A DNA stretch of 64,000 bases from Chryseobacterium viscerum (GTDB taxonomy: Bacteria > Bacteroidota > Bacteroidia > Flavobacteriales > Weeksellaceae). The translations under genes were made by a program, and so were the position numbers. Shown one piece after another: positions 46,001 through 53,207 of this stretch. The notes below the pieces were generated by a model, which saw only the letters and a program-made list of their open reading frames with translations, was not told the origin of the DNA and made no database searches. The DNA is taken from NCBI RefSeq assembly GCF_025949665.1, contig NZ_JAPDFT010000001.1:558001-622000 (forward strand), in the 5' to 3' direction. The number at the start of each line of letters is the position of its first letter. Position 1 is the stretch's first letter.

Positions 46001-46375
46001 ATCATTAAAATAGATTCTTTTGCTACTATCAACTGTTTCGTCAGCCTTTCCATATATTGTTCTATTGACAACTCCGCTGGATTCAAGCACCCAGCTCATT
46101 CCTACACTTGTAGGAATATCATTTACCTTAACTCCAATTTTGGCGTAATTAAGGTTTACAGAATGCTCTACTCCATTGCTTTTTAGATTATACACAGGAA
46201 TGCTAATTGAAGCCATACCTCTGTACTCATTCAATGGTGTCTTCCCATATTCCGTTCTTAAAAATGATTCGGTGGAAGGAGGAACTACTTTTGGAATATC
46301 AAAAGGCTCAGGGTCTCCCTGTCCTTTAATAAAGATTATTGGGATAAATAATAATAAGTTTAAAAAAAATTTCAT
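43037..46375 (-). CDS. Large secreted SpvB/YD-repeat-like protein
   Basis: The 1112-aa protein has a signal peptide ending FIKGQ. The N-terminal 450 residues look like an SpvB/TcaC-like beta-propeller start (YRGMASISIPVYNLKSNGVE, VNLNYAKIGVKVNDIPTSVG, NTINFQYEKTY). The C-terminal part has YD-type repeats (SYDIYDNKGNLLQYTTRDGL, YIYDASNRLKEIRQ) and the PVSIVWGYNQTQPIAKIEG segment common upstream of RHS proteins in this phylum. The gap to the RHS core gene is 8 bases. The pair probably builds one large surface shell or adhesin, by analogy with TcB/TcC toxins in which two YD proteins form a cocoon (inference). Confidence 0.85.
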   Translation of the reverse strand: MKFFLNLLLFIPIIFIKGQGDPEPFDIPKVVPPSTESFLRTEYGKTPLNEYRGMASISIPVYNLKSNGVEHSVNLNYAKIGVKVNDIPTSVGMSWVLESSGVVNRTIYGKADETVDSSKRIYFNDSQVAANLANANEGTPQAVELASYLNGNINDTQVDIFNFTVPGYSGSFYLDKNLNPVLITDEHLYKISTVGNFSQTYAFIITTNKGVKFYLGGENAIETTASRESLNTSGITSFYLTKIEYPDGNTINFQYEKTYTKSIILSTTLYKSITLIGPSAGCHPQNEPDPPTTVNTLRLMNPLKISKITSNNISINFYYQANNFSFYDKLISIDVFYKNEKRKTIDFTYIDGYDKFFLNKLQNYNYSQGSKIFENEYVFTYDEANNVPRKNAFSIDTFGYNNGKSNTTSIPDINLLGANFNVNFGASNFADRRADFNFAKKGTLTSITYPTKGSTHFEYESLGIKKPTRDNKTVATNTDPYYPVVVKDSMTIHGNIVLDNKITLNFNIHQDDPSTIPNNQGASNLKVIDITSNQILINQNYYLPKTQMDFNKIIEINTNPNSQYRIVITCLRPNITFESSVNADYYIGYTKVEDHGLRLKKMYDQTVEGAISNIKRLYYSNFQNIHNADILPLSRTNYQNFLLGNMYSEGICDDSGFPYSLIKLCLTSGINNYSFSDINNDNFYPNVTISHGGDDFEKGGEVKVFSAPEFDQFEPLREPDATVIYTPKNIEYIIGMMTKNLERILFYDKYNGTLLKHYSFVKKNNNFFALKMSEKNYEVNTINKIYNLVGLEVYTPTMYPPNITPGTQLFNRIIGMLPITTYSTTLKKTIETDFMEDILLTDLLNNTVNMNAKKIAQTSDYQYNNTDNQLTDIKATFSDQSLLETNYKYALEKNNQYLTGKNMIGIPLETETKKNGKVISKTEILYPYTQTEADTKTTGLPLPISSLSQNLSDGVMEAAISYDIYDNKGNLLQYTTRDGLPVSIVWGYNQTQPIAKIEGITYARLSGFSPGILEIISASNIDADAGVNNDETAFISALNTFRSNSALSGYQITTYTYDPLVGVRSITPPSGISESYIYDASNRLKEIRQQEKDSSGNIVYKTVKEFKYNYKN

Positions 46376-46380
46376 GCTGG

Positions 46381-48003
46381 TTATTTTTTTATCAGTTTTG
46401 CGTTTGCCGTTTTATTGTTATCAGTTTTTATAGTCACAAGATAAGCACCCTGCACCAAAGCCTGGGTATTGATCTTAGTCACTCTGTTCTTAGTTTTTAT
46501 ACTCTGAAGCTGTCTTCCGCTCATATCATACAAAAGAATATCAGCATCTTTAAAATCAAAGCCGATTTCTACATAAGCATAATCTGATACTGGATTTGGA
46601 TAGATTTTGATGTCATATTTTTCAATGAGTTGATCAACCTGTTTGTCTCCCAGTTTTACAATTTTCCAGTTTTCTTTACCCAGTTCTTCTGCGCTGGTTC
46701 CGGCAAGAACAATAGAACCGTCTTTGTTCAGTTTTAAGTCAGAAAGTCTCTCTTCTTTTTGTCTGGATTCTCCTTTCACATGCTTTCTCCATTGTTCATT
46801 ACCATTCTGATCCAAATACAGAATCCAGAACGTTTCATCATCCGTTTGAATTCTTCCTTCTGCCTGAGTATAACCTCCTAATAGAATGCCTTTGGATGAT
46901 TTATCATCTGCGGAATGAATCACACTCATTCCCATCAATACATCTCTTCTTCCAAAGTTGTAGGATTTCTGCCACTGCTCATCTCCTCTTTCATTTAAAG
47001 AAATCAGCCAAAGATCTGTTCCTTCTTCAATGCCTACAGTTTTATTTCCTGATCTTTCGGATCTTGATTCTCCACCAATGATAAAGCCTGTTGACATTAA
47101 TGCCAGGGTTCTGATATGATCATCACCTTTTCCTCCGAAATTCTTTTCCCATTCTACTTTTCCGTTTTTGTCTAATTTGACGATCCAGTAGTCACCTTCA
47201 CCGAAATTTTCAGTTTGTTTCGAGTTTCGGGATACGGAATTCGAGTTTTGAACGTTTGACACAGAACCCGCATTTCGCATCTCAGAACCCTTTTCAGATC
47301 CCGAAACACGAACCTCGGAACTTCTGGAATAAATTCCCAATAACGCTCCTCCATCTTTCGTTGGAATCATCTTCTCTACTTCGTCTAAGCCTTTTCCACC
47401 TAAGATTAATTGCGAGAGTTCTTTTCCGTTTTTATCAATTCTGGTAATCAAGACATCTTTGGAGCCGTAGCCTTTTGAAGAATTTTGAACATTCCCTGCA
47501 ACAAAGAATCCTAAGTCTGTAGTTTGAATCACAGCTCTTGCTTCTTCGTCTGAAGAACTTCCTAAGGTTTTCTGCCACAATTCATCACCCAATTCATTGA
47601 TTCTGATCAGCCAGATATCTGATCCACCTTTGGAATTTTCTTTTTTATCCAGCCCTTTTCCAGAATAGGAAGTTCCGGCTAATAAAAATCCACCATCTTG
47701 TGTGGTTACTGTTGCTGATAAATAATCATGATTTTGTCCGGAAAAGTATTTTTCCCAGGCTTCTTCTCCCTGCTGGTTCAGTTTTACAAGATGGAAATCA
47801 TAGCCGTTGTTTTGTTTGCTCGTTTGCTGTAATTTGTCGCTCTGAATCGAGCTTCCCGTTATCAGATACTGCTGATCGATAGTTGTGGTGACCTGGCTAA
47901 GAAAATCCTGAGTAGAGGATTTGATGTCTTTCTGCCACACCACTTCCTGAGCTAATCCCAGGACAGTGTATAAGGTAAATGCACCGATATAGAATTTTTT
48001 CAT
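46381..48003 (-). CDS. T9SS-exported protein with propeller-like repeats
   Basis: The 540-aa protein starts at the ATG at 48003 (MKKFYIGAFTLYTVLGLAQE). Seven or so repeats of about 50-60 residues share the pattern 'W-x-K-x-x-G-G-x-x-x-D' then 'GG-F-L-L-A-G-x-S' (TQDGGFLLAGTSYSGKGLDK, NSKGGSDIWLIRINELGDEL, GEGDYWIVKLDKNGKVEWEK), which suggests a beta-propeller. The last 80 residues (IKIYPNPVSDYAYVEIGF to NAKLIKK) are a type A T9SS signal. It heads the RHS operon with a 5-base gap. An unusual 35-40-residue insertion lies within repeat four (47215-47330, listed separately). Confidence 0.88.
   Translation of the reverse strand: MKKFYIGAFTLYTVLGLAQEVVWQKDIKSSTQDFLSQVTTTIDQQYLITGSSIQSDKLQQTSKQNNGYDFHLVKLNQQGEEAWEKYFSGQNHDYLSATVTTQDGGFLLAGTSYSGKGLDKKENSKGGSDIWLIRINELGDELWQKTLGSSSDEEARAVIQTTDLGFFVAGNVQNSSKGYGSKDVLITRIDKNGKELSQLILGGKGLDEVEKMIPTKDGGALLGIYSRSSEVRVSGSEKGSEMRNAGSVSNVQNSNSVSRNSKQTENFGEGDYWIVKLDKNGKVEWEKNFGGKGDDHIRTLALMSTGFIIGGESRSERSGNKTVGIEEGTDLWLISLNERGDEQWQKSYNFGRRDVLMGMSVIHSADDKSSKGILLGGYTQAEGRIQTDDETFWILYLDQNGNEQWRKHVKGESRQKEERLSDLKLNKDGSIVLAGTSAEELGKENWKIVKLGDKQVDQLIEKYDIKIYPNPVSDYAYVEIGFDFKDADILLYDMSGRQLQSIKTKNRVTKINTQALVQGAYLVTIKTDNNKTANAKLIKK
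47215..47330 (-). repeat. Repetitive in-frame insertion within the T9SS propeller gene
   Basis: Between IPTKDGGALLGIYSRSS and FGEGDYWIVKLDKNG the protein gains a Ser/Asn/Glu-rich stretch (VRVSGSEKGSEMRNAGSVSN and following residues) absent from its other repeats. The DNA is built of short near-repeats such as GTTTCGGGAT, CGAGTTTCGGGATACGG and TTCCGTATCCCGAAACTCG. It looks like spacer-type repeat DNA that has expanded while keeping the frame open. Confidence 0.55.
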
Positions 48004-48238
48004 TCCAATGTTGTTTTCTGAGTTAGTAATTAGTTTCTTAAAACTGCGCGAATTTAACACTTTTTAAGACATGAAAATCAATTTATTGCAGTCTGTAGTA
48101 AATCATACTATTTATAATTAAATCTACTTTATACTGCATTGAATTCATCTTATTCTCATACAAAGTTATCTACGCGCAACGACAGAACATGTCGTATTTT
48201 CTTATAATGAAAAATAAGTTATGATTATTTAAATAAAA

Positions 48239-48260
48239 AAGACACTTAATAAAGTGTCTT
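48239..48260 (-). terminator. Terminator of the glycolipid-binding-like gene
   Basis: On the minus strand AAGACACTT, loop TATT, AAGTGTCTT is followed by TTTT, 27 bases after the stop at 48288. The remainder of 48004-48287 is AT-rich promoter-type DNA of the T9SS/RHS operon with no gene. Confidence 0.85.
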
Positions 48261-48287
48261 CCAATTAAATTTTTATTGAACAGTTTT

Positions 48288-48842
48288 TCAGAGTTCTGCA
48301 ATTTTTTCAAACAATTTGGGATAGCTGATGACCAGCCCTGCATTATCTACTGAAATCTCTGCTTTAAAATCGTTTTCGATATTTTCATACAGGTATTTAT
48401 TGGATGCTGTCTTTGTATATTGTTGCTGAACAGGTCTGATATGCTGGTTGAGTACATCAATATAAATCACATCGATTTTTTTTGGATTGTTCTCTTTGAG
48501 TTGTAAATTATTGATCGGTAGTGTGTTGGTGAATGGAGTCAAAGAAATATCGATAAACTTAATATCATTGAACTCAGGGTTGATAACATTGTTGATTTCC
48601 CATTGATTTTGATTCCTTTTTCCTTCTAATGTTGTTTTAACCTTATTGATCTCAGATTTGATCAGAAAATTCTGAACGATCCAGTTTTTGTCAATGAGGA
48701 TACTATAGTCTACGGCATAAATTTTATCTTCATAACAGCCTATAATTTTTGATTCTACTATTATATAGTTTTCATCTTTGGTCTGCTCGTTAAAATATTC
48801 AAGAGATTGATAAAGAACTCCTTGCCAGATTAATGTTTTCAT
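48288..48842 (-). CDS. Putative glycolipid-binding-domain protein (PF06475-like)
   Basis: The 184-aa soluble protein begins MKTLIWQGVLYQSLEYFNEQ. It shows the pattern of the 'putative glycolipid-binding' family: an early IVESKIIGCYEDKIYAVDYS, central KTTLEGKRNQNQWEIN, then SLTPFTNTLPINNLQL and the late YIDVLNQHIRPVQQQYTK and KYLYENIENDFKAEI. Relatives are of unknown biochemical role despite the name. It is preceded 45 bases upstream by a Crp/Fnr regulator on the same strand, the likely controller. Confidence 0.75.
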   Translation of the reverse strand: MKTLIWQGVLYQSLEYFNEQTKDENYIIVESKIIGCYEDKIYAVDYSILIDKNWIVQNFLIKSEINKVKTTLEGKRNQNQWEINNVINPEFNDIKFIDISLTPFTNTLPINNLQLKENNPKKIDVIYIDVLNQHIRPVQQQYTKTASNKYLYENIENDFKAEISVDNAGLVISYPKLFEKIAEL

Positions 48843-48887
48843 ATAATATTGTTTTTACTTAGTGTAGTATTATCTTATAGAAAGTTG

Positions 48888-49460
48888 TTAACGGGAGATT
48901 CTCCGTTTCCGGATTCTGCTTAATGTTTCTCTTGCTATGCCCAGAAATGAGGCCAGCTGGGTGAGAGATATACGTTGGAGCATTTCAGGGTATTTAGTTT
49001 CAAGATATTCCAGTCTTTCCTGTGCTGTATAAAGTTTGAATAGATTAGAAAATTCTTCCAGCCTGGAGGCAAACTGACGGATGCAATGACGCCCCAATGT
49101 TTCAATTTCCGGATTCTTTCCAGCTGCTTCAAATAATTTCTTTTTATCAAAAACTATGGTACAAAGCTTTTCACAAGCGATGATGTTGAATTCAGACTGC
49201 TGCCCGCTTCCAAAACTGCTGATATTGGTTGCTATTTCATTCTCAAAGAAAAATCCGGTGTTTTTTATAACTCCATCTATTTCATAATAGCTTTTGCAAA
49301 ATCCTTTATCAACGTAAAATAAAGACTGGCAGATTTCTCCTTCCTGTAACATCAGTTCATTTTTCTTATAATGCCTTTCCGATAAGGCCGGTTGAAGCAT
49401 CATCCAACTTTCATCAGAAAATGAGGTAAGGGATCTGATGTATTTCAGAAGATTTTGCAT
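48888..49460 (-). CDS. Crp/Fnr-family transcriptional regulator
   Basis: The 190-aa protein (start at the ATG at 49460, MQNLLKYIRSLTSFSDESWM) has a cyclic-nucleotide-binding-like barrel (ELMLQEGEICQSLFYVDKGF) and a C-terminal HTH (RISLTQLASFLGIARETLSR). An in-frame ATG at 49592 would add 44 non-family residues and is rejected. No Fnr-type cysteine cluster is present. The ligand-binding Arg of CRP is not evident, as usual for this Bacteroidota subgroup. It likely controls the adjacent gene at 48288. Confidence 0.93.
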   Translation of the reverse strand: MQNLLKYIRSLTSFSDESWMMLQPALSERHYKKNELMLQEGEICQSLFYVDKGFCKSYYEIDGVIKNTGFFFENEIATNISSFGSGQQSEFNIIACEKLCTIVFDKKKLFEAAGKNPEIETLGRHCIRQFASRLEEFSNLFKLYTAQERLEYLETKYPEMLQRISLTQLASFLGIARETLSRIRKRRISR

Positions 49461-49598
49461 GATATTGAGTGATCCTGTTTCTGCGAAAGTAGTGAAATTG
49501 CCAGAAATTACTTGTATAAGTATGTTTTTCCCCAGTAATTGAGCGTAAAAAAGAGCGGTAAAAACCGCCCCCAACAAGATTCTATCTAACAAAATATT

Positions 49599-49832
49599 TT
49601 ACATATAAACGCATCCACATCCGGTTTCCCATTCCTGGCAAAGGCGCATAGGTTCATTACAGCCAGGATTACCACCGCCGCCGCCGGAAACTCTGTAACA
49701 GGTACCATCGCTGCAATAATATGAGCCAATGGTTGGCGGACAATTACCATCCATATCACATAGTGCATAAGGTGTGTCACCACCACTGATCAGCACAAGC
49801 TGATTTCTCTTTAATTTTTTTAAATTTTTCAT
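49599..49832 (-). CDS. Cysteine-rich GG-leader peptide (bacteriocin-like precursor)
   Basis: The 77-aa peptide starts at the ATG at 49832 with a leader MKNLKKLKRNQLVLISGG, a double-glycine leader of the kind shared by Chryseobacterium bacteriocin-like precursors. Cleavage after GG would release a 59-residue peptide with eight cysteines (CDMDGNC, YYCSDGTCYRV, PGC, MRLC, GCGC) and a five-glycine linker. No C39 peptidase/ABC exporter, modification enzyme or immunity gene is in the window. An ATG at 49841 is the alternative start. An antisense/other-frame reading at 49586-49786 is a shadow. Bioactivity is inferred only. Confidence 0.75.
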   Translation of the reverse strand: MKNLKKLKRNQLVLISGGDTPYALCDMDGNCPPTIGSYYCSDGTCYRVSGGGGGNPGCNEPMRLCQEWETGCGCVYM

Positions 49833-49943
49833 AGTAATCATGTTTTAATTTGTTGATTACTAATGTATAGAAAAATTAGCACACCAGCAAGTGTTTTAAT
49901 TAAAGAGAATTGAAATATTTTATGATAATACCATATCATAGAT

Positions 49944-50480
49944 CTATTCCACATCTAAGGTCATAAAAAGAGCGATTTCTTCTGTATTATTATATAGTCT
50001 TGTATTCAGTCCGGTAATATTGAATCCCATTCTTCTGTAAAATTGAATAGCAGGATAGTTGGTATTCTGTGTTTCGAGCTCAATAACTCTGCAGTTTAAT
50101 TTTCTGGCTTCTTTAATGGCGCTTTTAATCAGCACAATCCCGATTCCCTGTCGTCTGTGTTTTTCATCGATAAGGATATTTTCAATGTAAAAACTGTTAT
50201 TCCATGACCTTTGCTCACAGATAATCCAGCCTGCAAGCTCTTCATTCACATAAGCACCGAAAGAATTACCTTGTTCAATAATAGTATGGAGTTCTTCCAG
50301 ATCTTCAGAAGTGGTTTCCCATATTTTGGTATAAGGGAAAGTCTTTTCTTTTAAACTAAATTCAAAAGAACCTCCAAATTCAATAGAAGAAACTGAATAT
50401 ATTCTGTCTGTTATATAGCCGTTATGTCCCCATTCTAGGGTGGGATTGGAGACTAATTTTTGTAATTTTCTTATTTCCAC
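49944..50480 (-). CDS. GNAT N-acetyltransferase, streptothricin-acetyltransferase-like
   Basis: The 178-aa GNAT-fold protein has the acetyl-CoA loop EKHRRQGIGIVLIKSAIKEA (residues about 106-125), preceded by FYIENILID and followed by CRVIELETQNTNYPAIQFYR. The ELETQNTNYPAIQFYRRMGF block, then LNTRLYNNTEEIALFMTLD, closely resembles the C-terminal half of streptothricin acetyltransferases (Sat/SatA; LETQ..N..A..FY..GF and EIAxF endings). This suggests acylation of a lysine-like amine, but housekeeping RimI-like members share part of the pattern. It is a single gene. Confidence 0.8.
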   Translation of the reverse strand: MEIRKLQKLVSNPTLEWGHNGYITDRIYSVSSIEFGGSFEFSLKEKTFPYTKIWETTSEDLEELHTIIEQGNSFGAYVNEELAGWIICEQRSWNNSFYIENILIDEKHRRQGIGIVLIKSAIKEARKLNCRVIELETQNTNYPAIQFYRRMGFNITGLNTRLYNNTEEIALFMTLDVE

Positions 50481-50609
50481 ATCAGATATTTTTAAATGTA
50501 TTGAATTTCAGTATAGGTTTCTATTAGATAATTATTGAGATCTTTTTATTGTTTTTATACCAAAGTTTCTTTGAAGTACGAGTATGCGCTTAGAATCATT
50601 CTTTTAAAA

Positions 50610-51404
50610 TTAGAGGTTAAAAAATTGAATAAGTCTTGATAAACCAAATTGAAATTTAGGCTTTTCATAATCTTTATCAGGATTGTATATTTTAATTTCA
50701 ACTTTATTTCTGTCTTTGATTACAAGTCCGGAATGATTTTCAAGATTAGAATTAATTCGTTCCAATAATCCCAATTGAAGCATTACATCTAATATTCTCT
50801 CTCCGTCTGCAAAATCTTCATAAATAGTAATGGGAAGAGGTCGGTACTTAGGTGTGGATTTAATATAAAGAGAAAAAAAATAAGGGTCAAGGTCTCCAAA
50901 TTCCATCCCAAACATAAATGGAACTTCAATTTCCTGTTTTGTAGTTACATTTTGAAAATAACAATGATAACCATGAAGGAAATATCTCCATTTCCCTACT
51001 TTTCCACTCTGAGTTCTTCTACTTCTACCTTTGAAATAATTAAAAGCAAGAAAAGGGAAATCTTTGTTTAGTTTTATTTTCTTCTTTTCAAAAAATAAAC
51101 TGACCAGTTCTTCTCCAAGTTTTCTATAGTCTTTTGCACATTGTACAAAAAATAATTGGTTTGCAATTATCTCTTCTTTTGTAATCAGTTTTCTTATTTC
51201 AATTTTAGGTTCCATTGAATGAATACCAATTATAAAATGAGGAAGATTTTTCTTTAATTGTTCACCATAGTCCTCTCTGATGTGGCGGATAGGATGATCA
51301 AAAATTATTCTGATTGTTTTTTGTCTGGGTATATTTCTGAGGGAATCAATACCAGGAAGTTCTTGTATTGATTTTGCAGTTATTACATGAGTAGCTCTTT
51401 CCAA
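50610..51404 (-). CDS. Hypothetical protein, DUF6896-like
   Basis: I do not recognise the 264-aa protein with certainty. There is no signal peptide. It is Lys/Arg/aromatic-rich. A central segment (GKVGKWRYFLHGYHCYFQNV, then TTKQEIEVPF and FMFGMEFGDLDPYFFSLYIK) recalls the DUF6896 type 'FLHGxxC.F...T', from memory. N- and C-terminal parts (IRIIFDHPIRHIREDYGEQL, VMLQLGLLERINSNLENHSG) have no match I can name. It stands alone and upstream of pafA in divergent orientation. AT content is higher than its neighbours, which could indicate acquisition. Confidence 0.55.
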   Translation of the reverse strand: MERATHVITAKSIQELPGIDSLRNIPRQKTIRIIFDHPIRHIREDYGEQLKKNLPHFIIGIHSMEPKIEIRKLITKEEIIANQLFFVQCAKDYRKLGEELVSLFFEKKKIKLNKDFPFLAFNYFKGRSRRTQSGKVGKWRYFLHGYHCYFQNVTTKQEIEVPFMFGMEFGDLDPYFFSLYIKSTPKYRPLPITIYEDFADGERILDVMLQLGLLERINSNLENHSGLVIKDRNKVEIKIYNPDKDYEKPKFQFGLSRLIQFFNL

Positions 51405-51499
51405 AACATTAAATCGATGATTCGTTCAAAATTAAATAAAATTTCACACTCCAAAACTTTCAAAACCCTTAAATTTGTTGTCAATAAAAATTTACTTGG

Positions 51500-53146
51500 A
51501 TGCTTAGGAACATTTCAATTGCGGCAGCTACTTTTTTGTCCGTAGTTACAATCAATGCGCAGAAGAACAGAAATACCCAGCTTGAGAGACCAAAATTAGT
51601 GGTAGGTCTTGTAGTAGACCAGATGCGTTGGGACTATTTATACCGTTTTTATGGTAAGTATGGAAATGATGGTTTCAAAAGACTTTTGAATACCGGATAT
51701 TCTTTGAATAATGTACATATTCCTTATGTTCCTACCATTACAGCTTTGGGACACACATGTATCTATACAGGTTCTGTACCGGCTATTCACGGAATTGCAG
51801 GAAACGACTGGACGGATAAGGAAACAGGAAAAGGAGTCTATTGTACTGCCGATGAAAGCGTTCAGCCAGTGGGAACAACCAATACAAAAACCGGAAGCCA
51901 TTCTCCGAAAAACCTTTGGTCTACTACGGTGACTGACGAATTGAGATTAGCAACTAACTTCCAGGGAAAAGTAATCGGAGTTTCTTTGAAAGACCGGGCT
52001 TCTATTCTTCCCGCAGGGCATACTCCAAACGGAGCTTTCTGGTTTGATGACAGCACTGGAAATTTCATTACAAGTTCATGGTATATGAATGACCTTCCTC
52101 AATGGGCAAAGTCATTCAATTCTCAGAATCTTCCTGAAAAATTAGTAGCAAACGGTTGGAATACCTTACTTCCGATTAATCAATATACAGAAAGTGCACC
52201 AGACAATTCTTCATGGGAAGGCTTGCTGGGAAGTGCAAAAACACCTACATTCCCTTACAGCAACTTAGCAAAGGATTATCAGACTAAAAAAGACAATATC
52301 CGTTATACACCTTTTGGAAATACGCTGACATTGAAGTTGGCAGAAGCTTCTGTAGAAGGTGAAAAACTGGGTGGAGATAATATTACAGACTTTTTAGCCA
52401 TCAACCTGGCTTCTACAGATTATGCAGGCCATAAATTCGGACCGAATTCTATTGAAGTAGAAGATGTTTATATCAGATTAGACCAGGATTTAGCTGAGTT
52501 CTTCAATTATTTGGATTCTAAAGTAGGAAAAGGGGAGTACACCGTTTTCCTTTCTGCTGACCATGGTGGAGCACATTCTGTAGGATTCCTTAAAGAACAT
52601 AAAATCCCGACAGGTTTCTTTGGTGAAGATGCTGAAAAAAATCTGAACCAAAAGCTAAAAGATAAATTCGGAGCTGATAAACTGATCAACGCGATTGATA
52701 ACTATCAGATTTATTTTGACAGAAAAGTATTAGCAGACAGCAAGCTTGAATTGGATGATGTAAGAAACTTTGCTGTAAAAGAAATTGAGAAAGATCCTAC
52801 CGTTTTATACGCTGTTTCTGTAGATAAAGTTCAGGAGTCAAGCATTCCGGAGCCGATCAAACAAAGAATTATCAACGGAATCAACAGACAGAGAAGTGGA
52901 GATATTCAGCTAATTTCTCATGATTCTATGCTTCCTCCATATTCTAAAACAGGAACTACACACAGTGTATGGAATTCTTACGATTCACATATTCCATTGA
53001 TCTTCATGGGATGGGGAGTGAAGCAAGGAGAAAGCAATAAAGAATACCACATGACAGATATTGCTCCTACGGTATCTTCTTTACTGAAAATCCAGTTTCC
53101 AAGTGGAAATGTAGGAAATCCAATTACAGAAGTTATTGGTAAATAA
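51500..53146 (+). CDS. pafA: PafA-type secreted alkaline phosphatase
   Basis: The 548-aa protein has a signal peptide (MLRNISIAAATFLSVVTINA). It matches the phosphate-irrepressible alkaline phosphatase described from Elizabethkingia (PafA). Residue offsets are constant (+2): nucleophile Thr81 in VPTITALGHTC, Asn102 in GIAGNDW, Lys164 and Arg166 in SLKDRAS. Zinc ligands are the Asp of VVDQMRWD, Asp/His in STDYAGHKFG, Asp/His in SADHGG and the His in GTTHSVW. It hydrolyses phosphomonoesters in the periplasm, releasing phosphate independently of Pho control in the studied homologue. The active site is intact. Confidence 0.95.
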   Translation: MLRNISIAAATFLSVVTINAQKNRNTQLERPKLVVGLVVDQMRWDYLYRFYGKYGNDGFKRLLNTGYSLNNVHIPYVPTITALGHTCIYTGSVPAIHGIAGNDWTDKETGKGVYCTADESVQPVGTTNTKTGSHSPKNLWSTTVTDELRLATNFQGKVIGVSLKDRASILPAGHTPNGAFWFDDSTGNFITSSWYMNDLPQWAKSFNSQNLPEKLVANGWNTLLPINQYTESAPDNSSWEGLLGSAKTPTFPYSNLAKDYQTKKDNIRYTPFGNTLTLKLAEASVEGEKLGGDNITDFLAINLASTDYAGHKFGPNSIEVEDVYIRLDQDLAEFFNYLDSKVGKGEYTVFLSADHGGAHSVGFLKEHKIPTGFFGEDAEKNLNQKLKDKFGADKLINAIDNYQIYFDRKVLADSKLELDDVRNFAVKEIEKDPTVLYAVSVDKVQESSIPEPIKQRIINGINRQRSGDIQLISHDSMLPPYSKTGTTHSVWNSYDSHIPLIFMGWGVKQGESNKEYHMTDIAPTVSSLLKIQFPSGNVGNPITEVIGK

Positions 53147-53166
53147 ACCAGAAATTATACTTTATA

Positions 53167-53197
53167 AAAAAACATTCCAATTTGGAATGTTTTTTTG
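53167..53197. terminator. Terminator between pafA and converging gene
   Basis: AACATTCC and GGAATGTT form a short stem with A-tract left and T-tract right, working in both directions. Confidence 0.85.
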
Positions 53198-53207
53198 TTT
53201 TCATAGC

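Noticed and set aside
49586..49786. Alternative reading frame overlapping the GG-leader peptide
   Set aside because: It lacks the leader motif, and its hydrophobic sequence is a frame shadow of the peptide gene.
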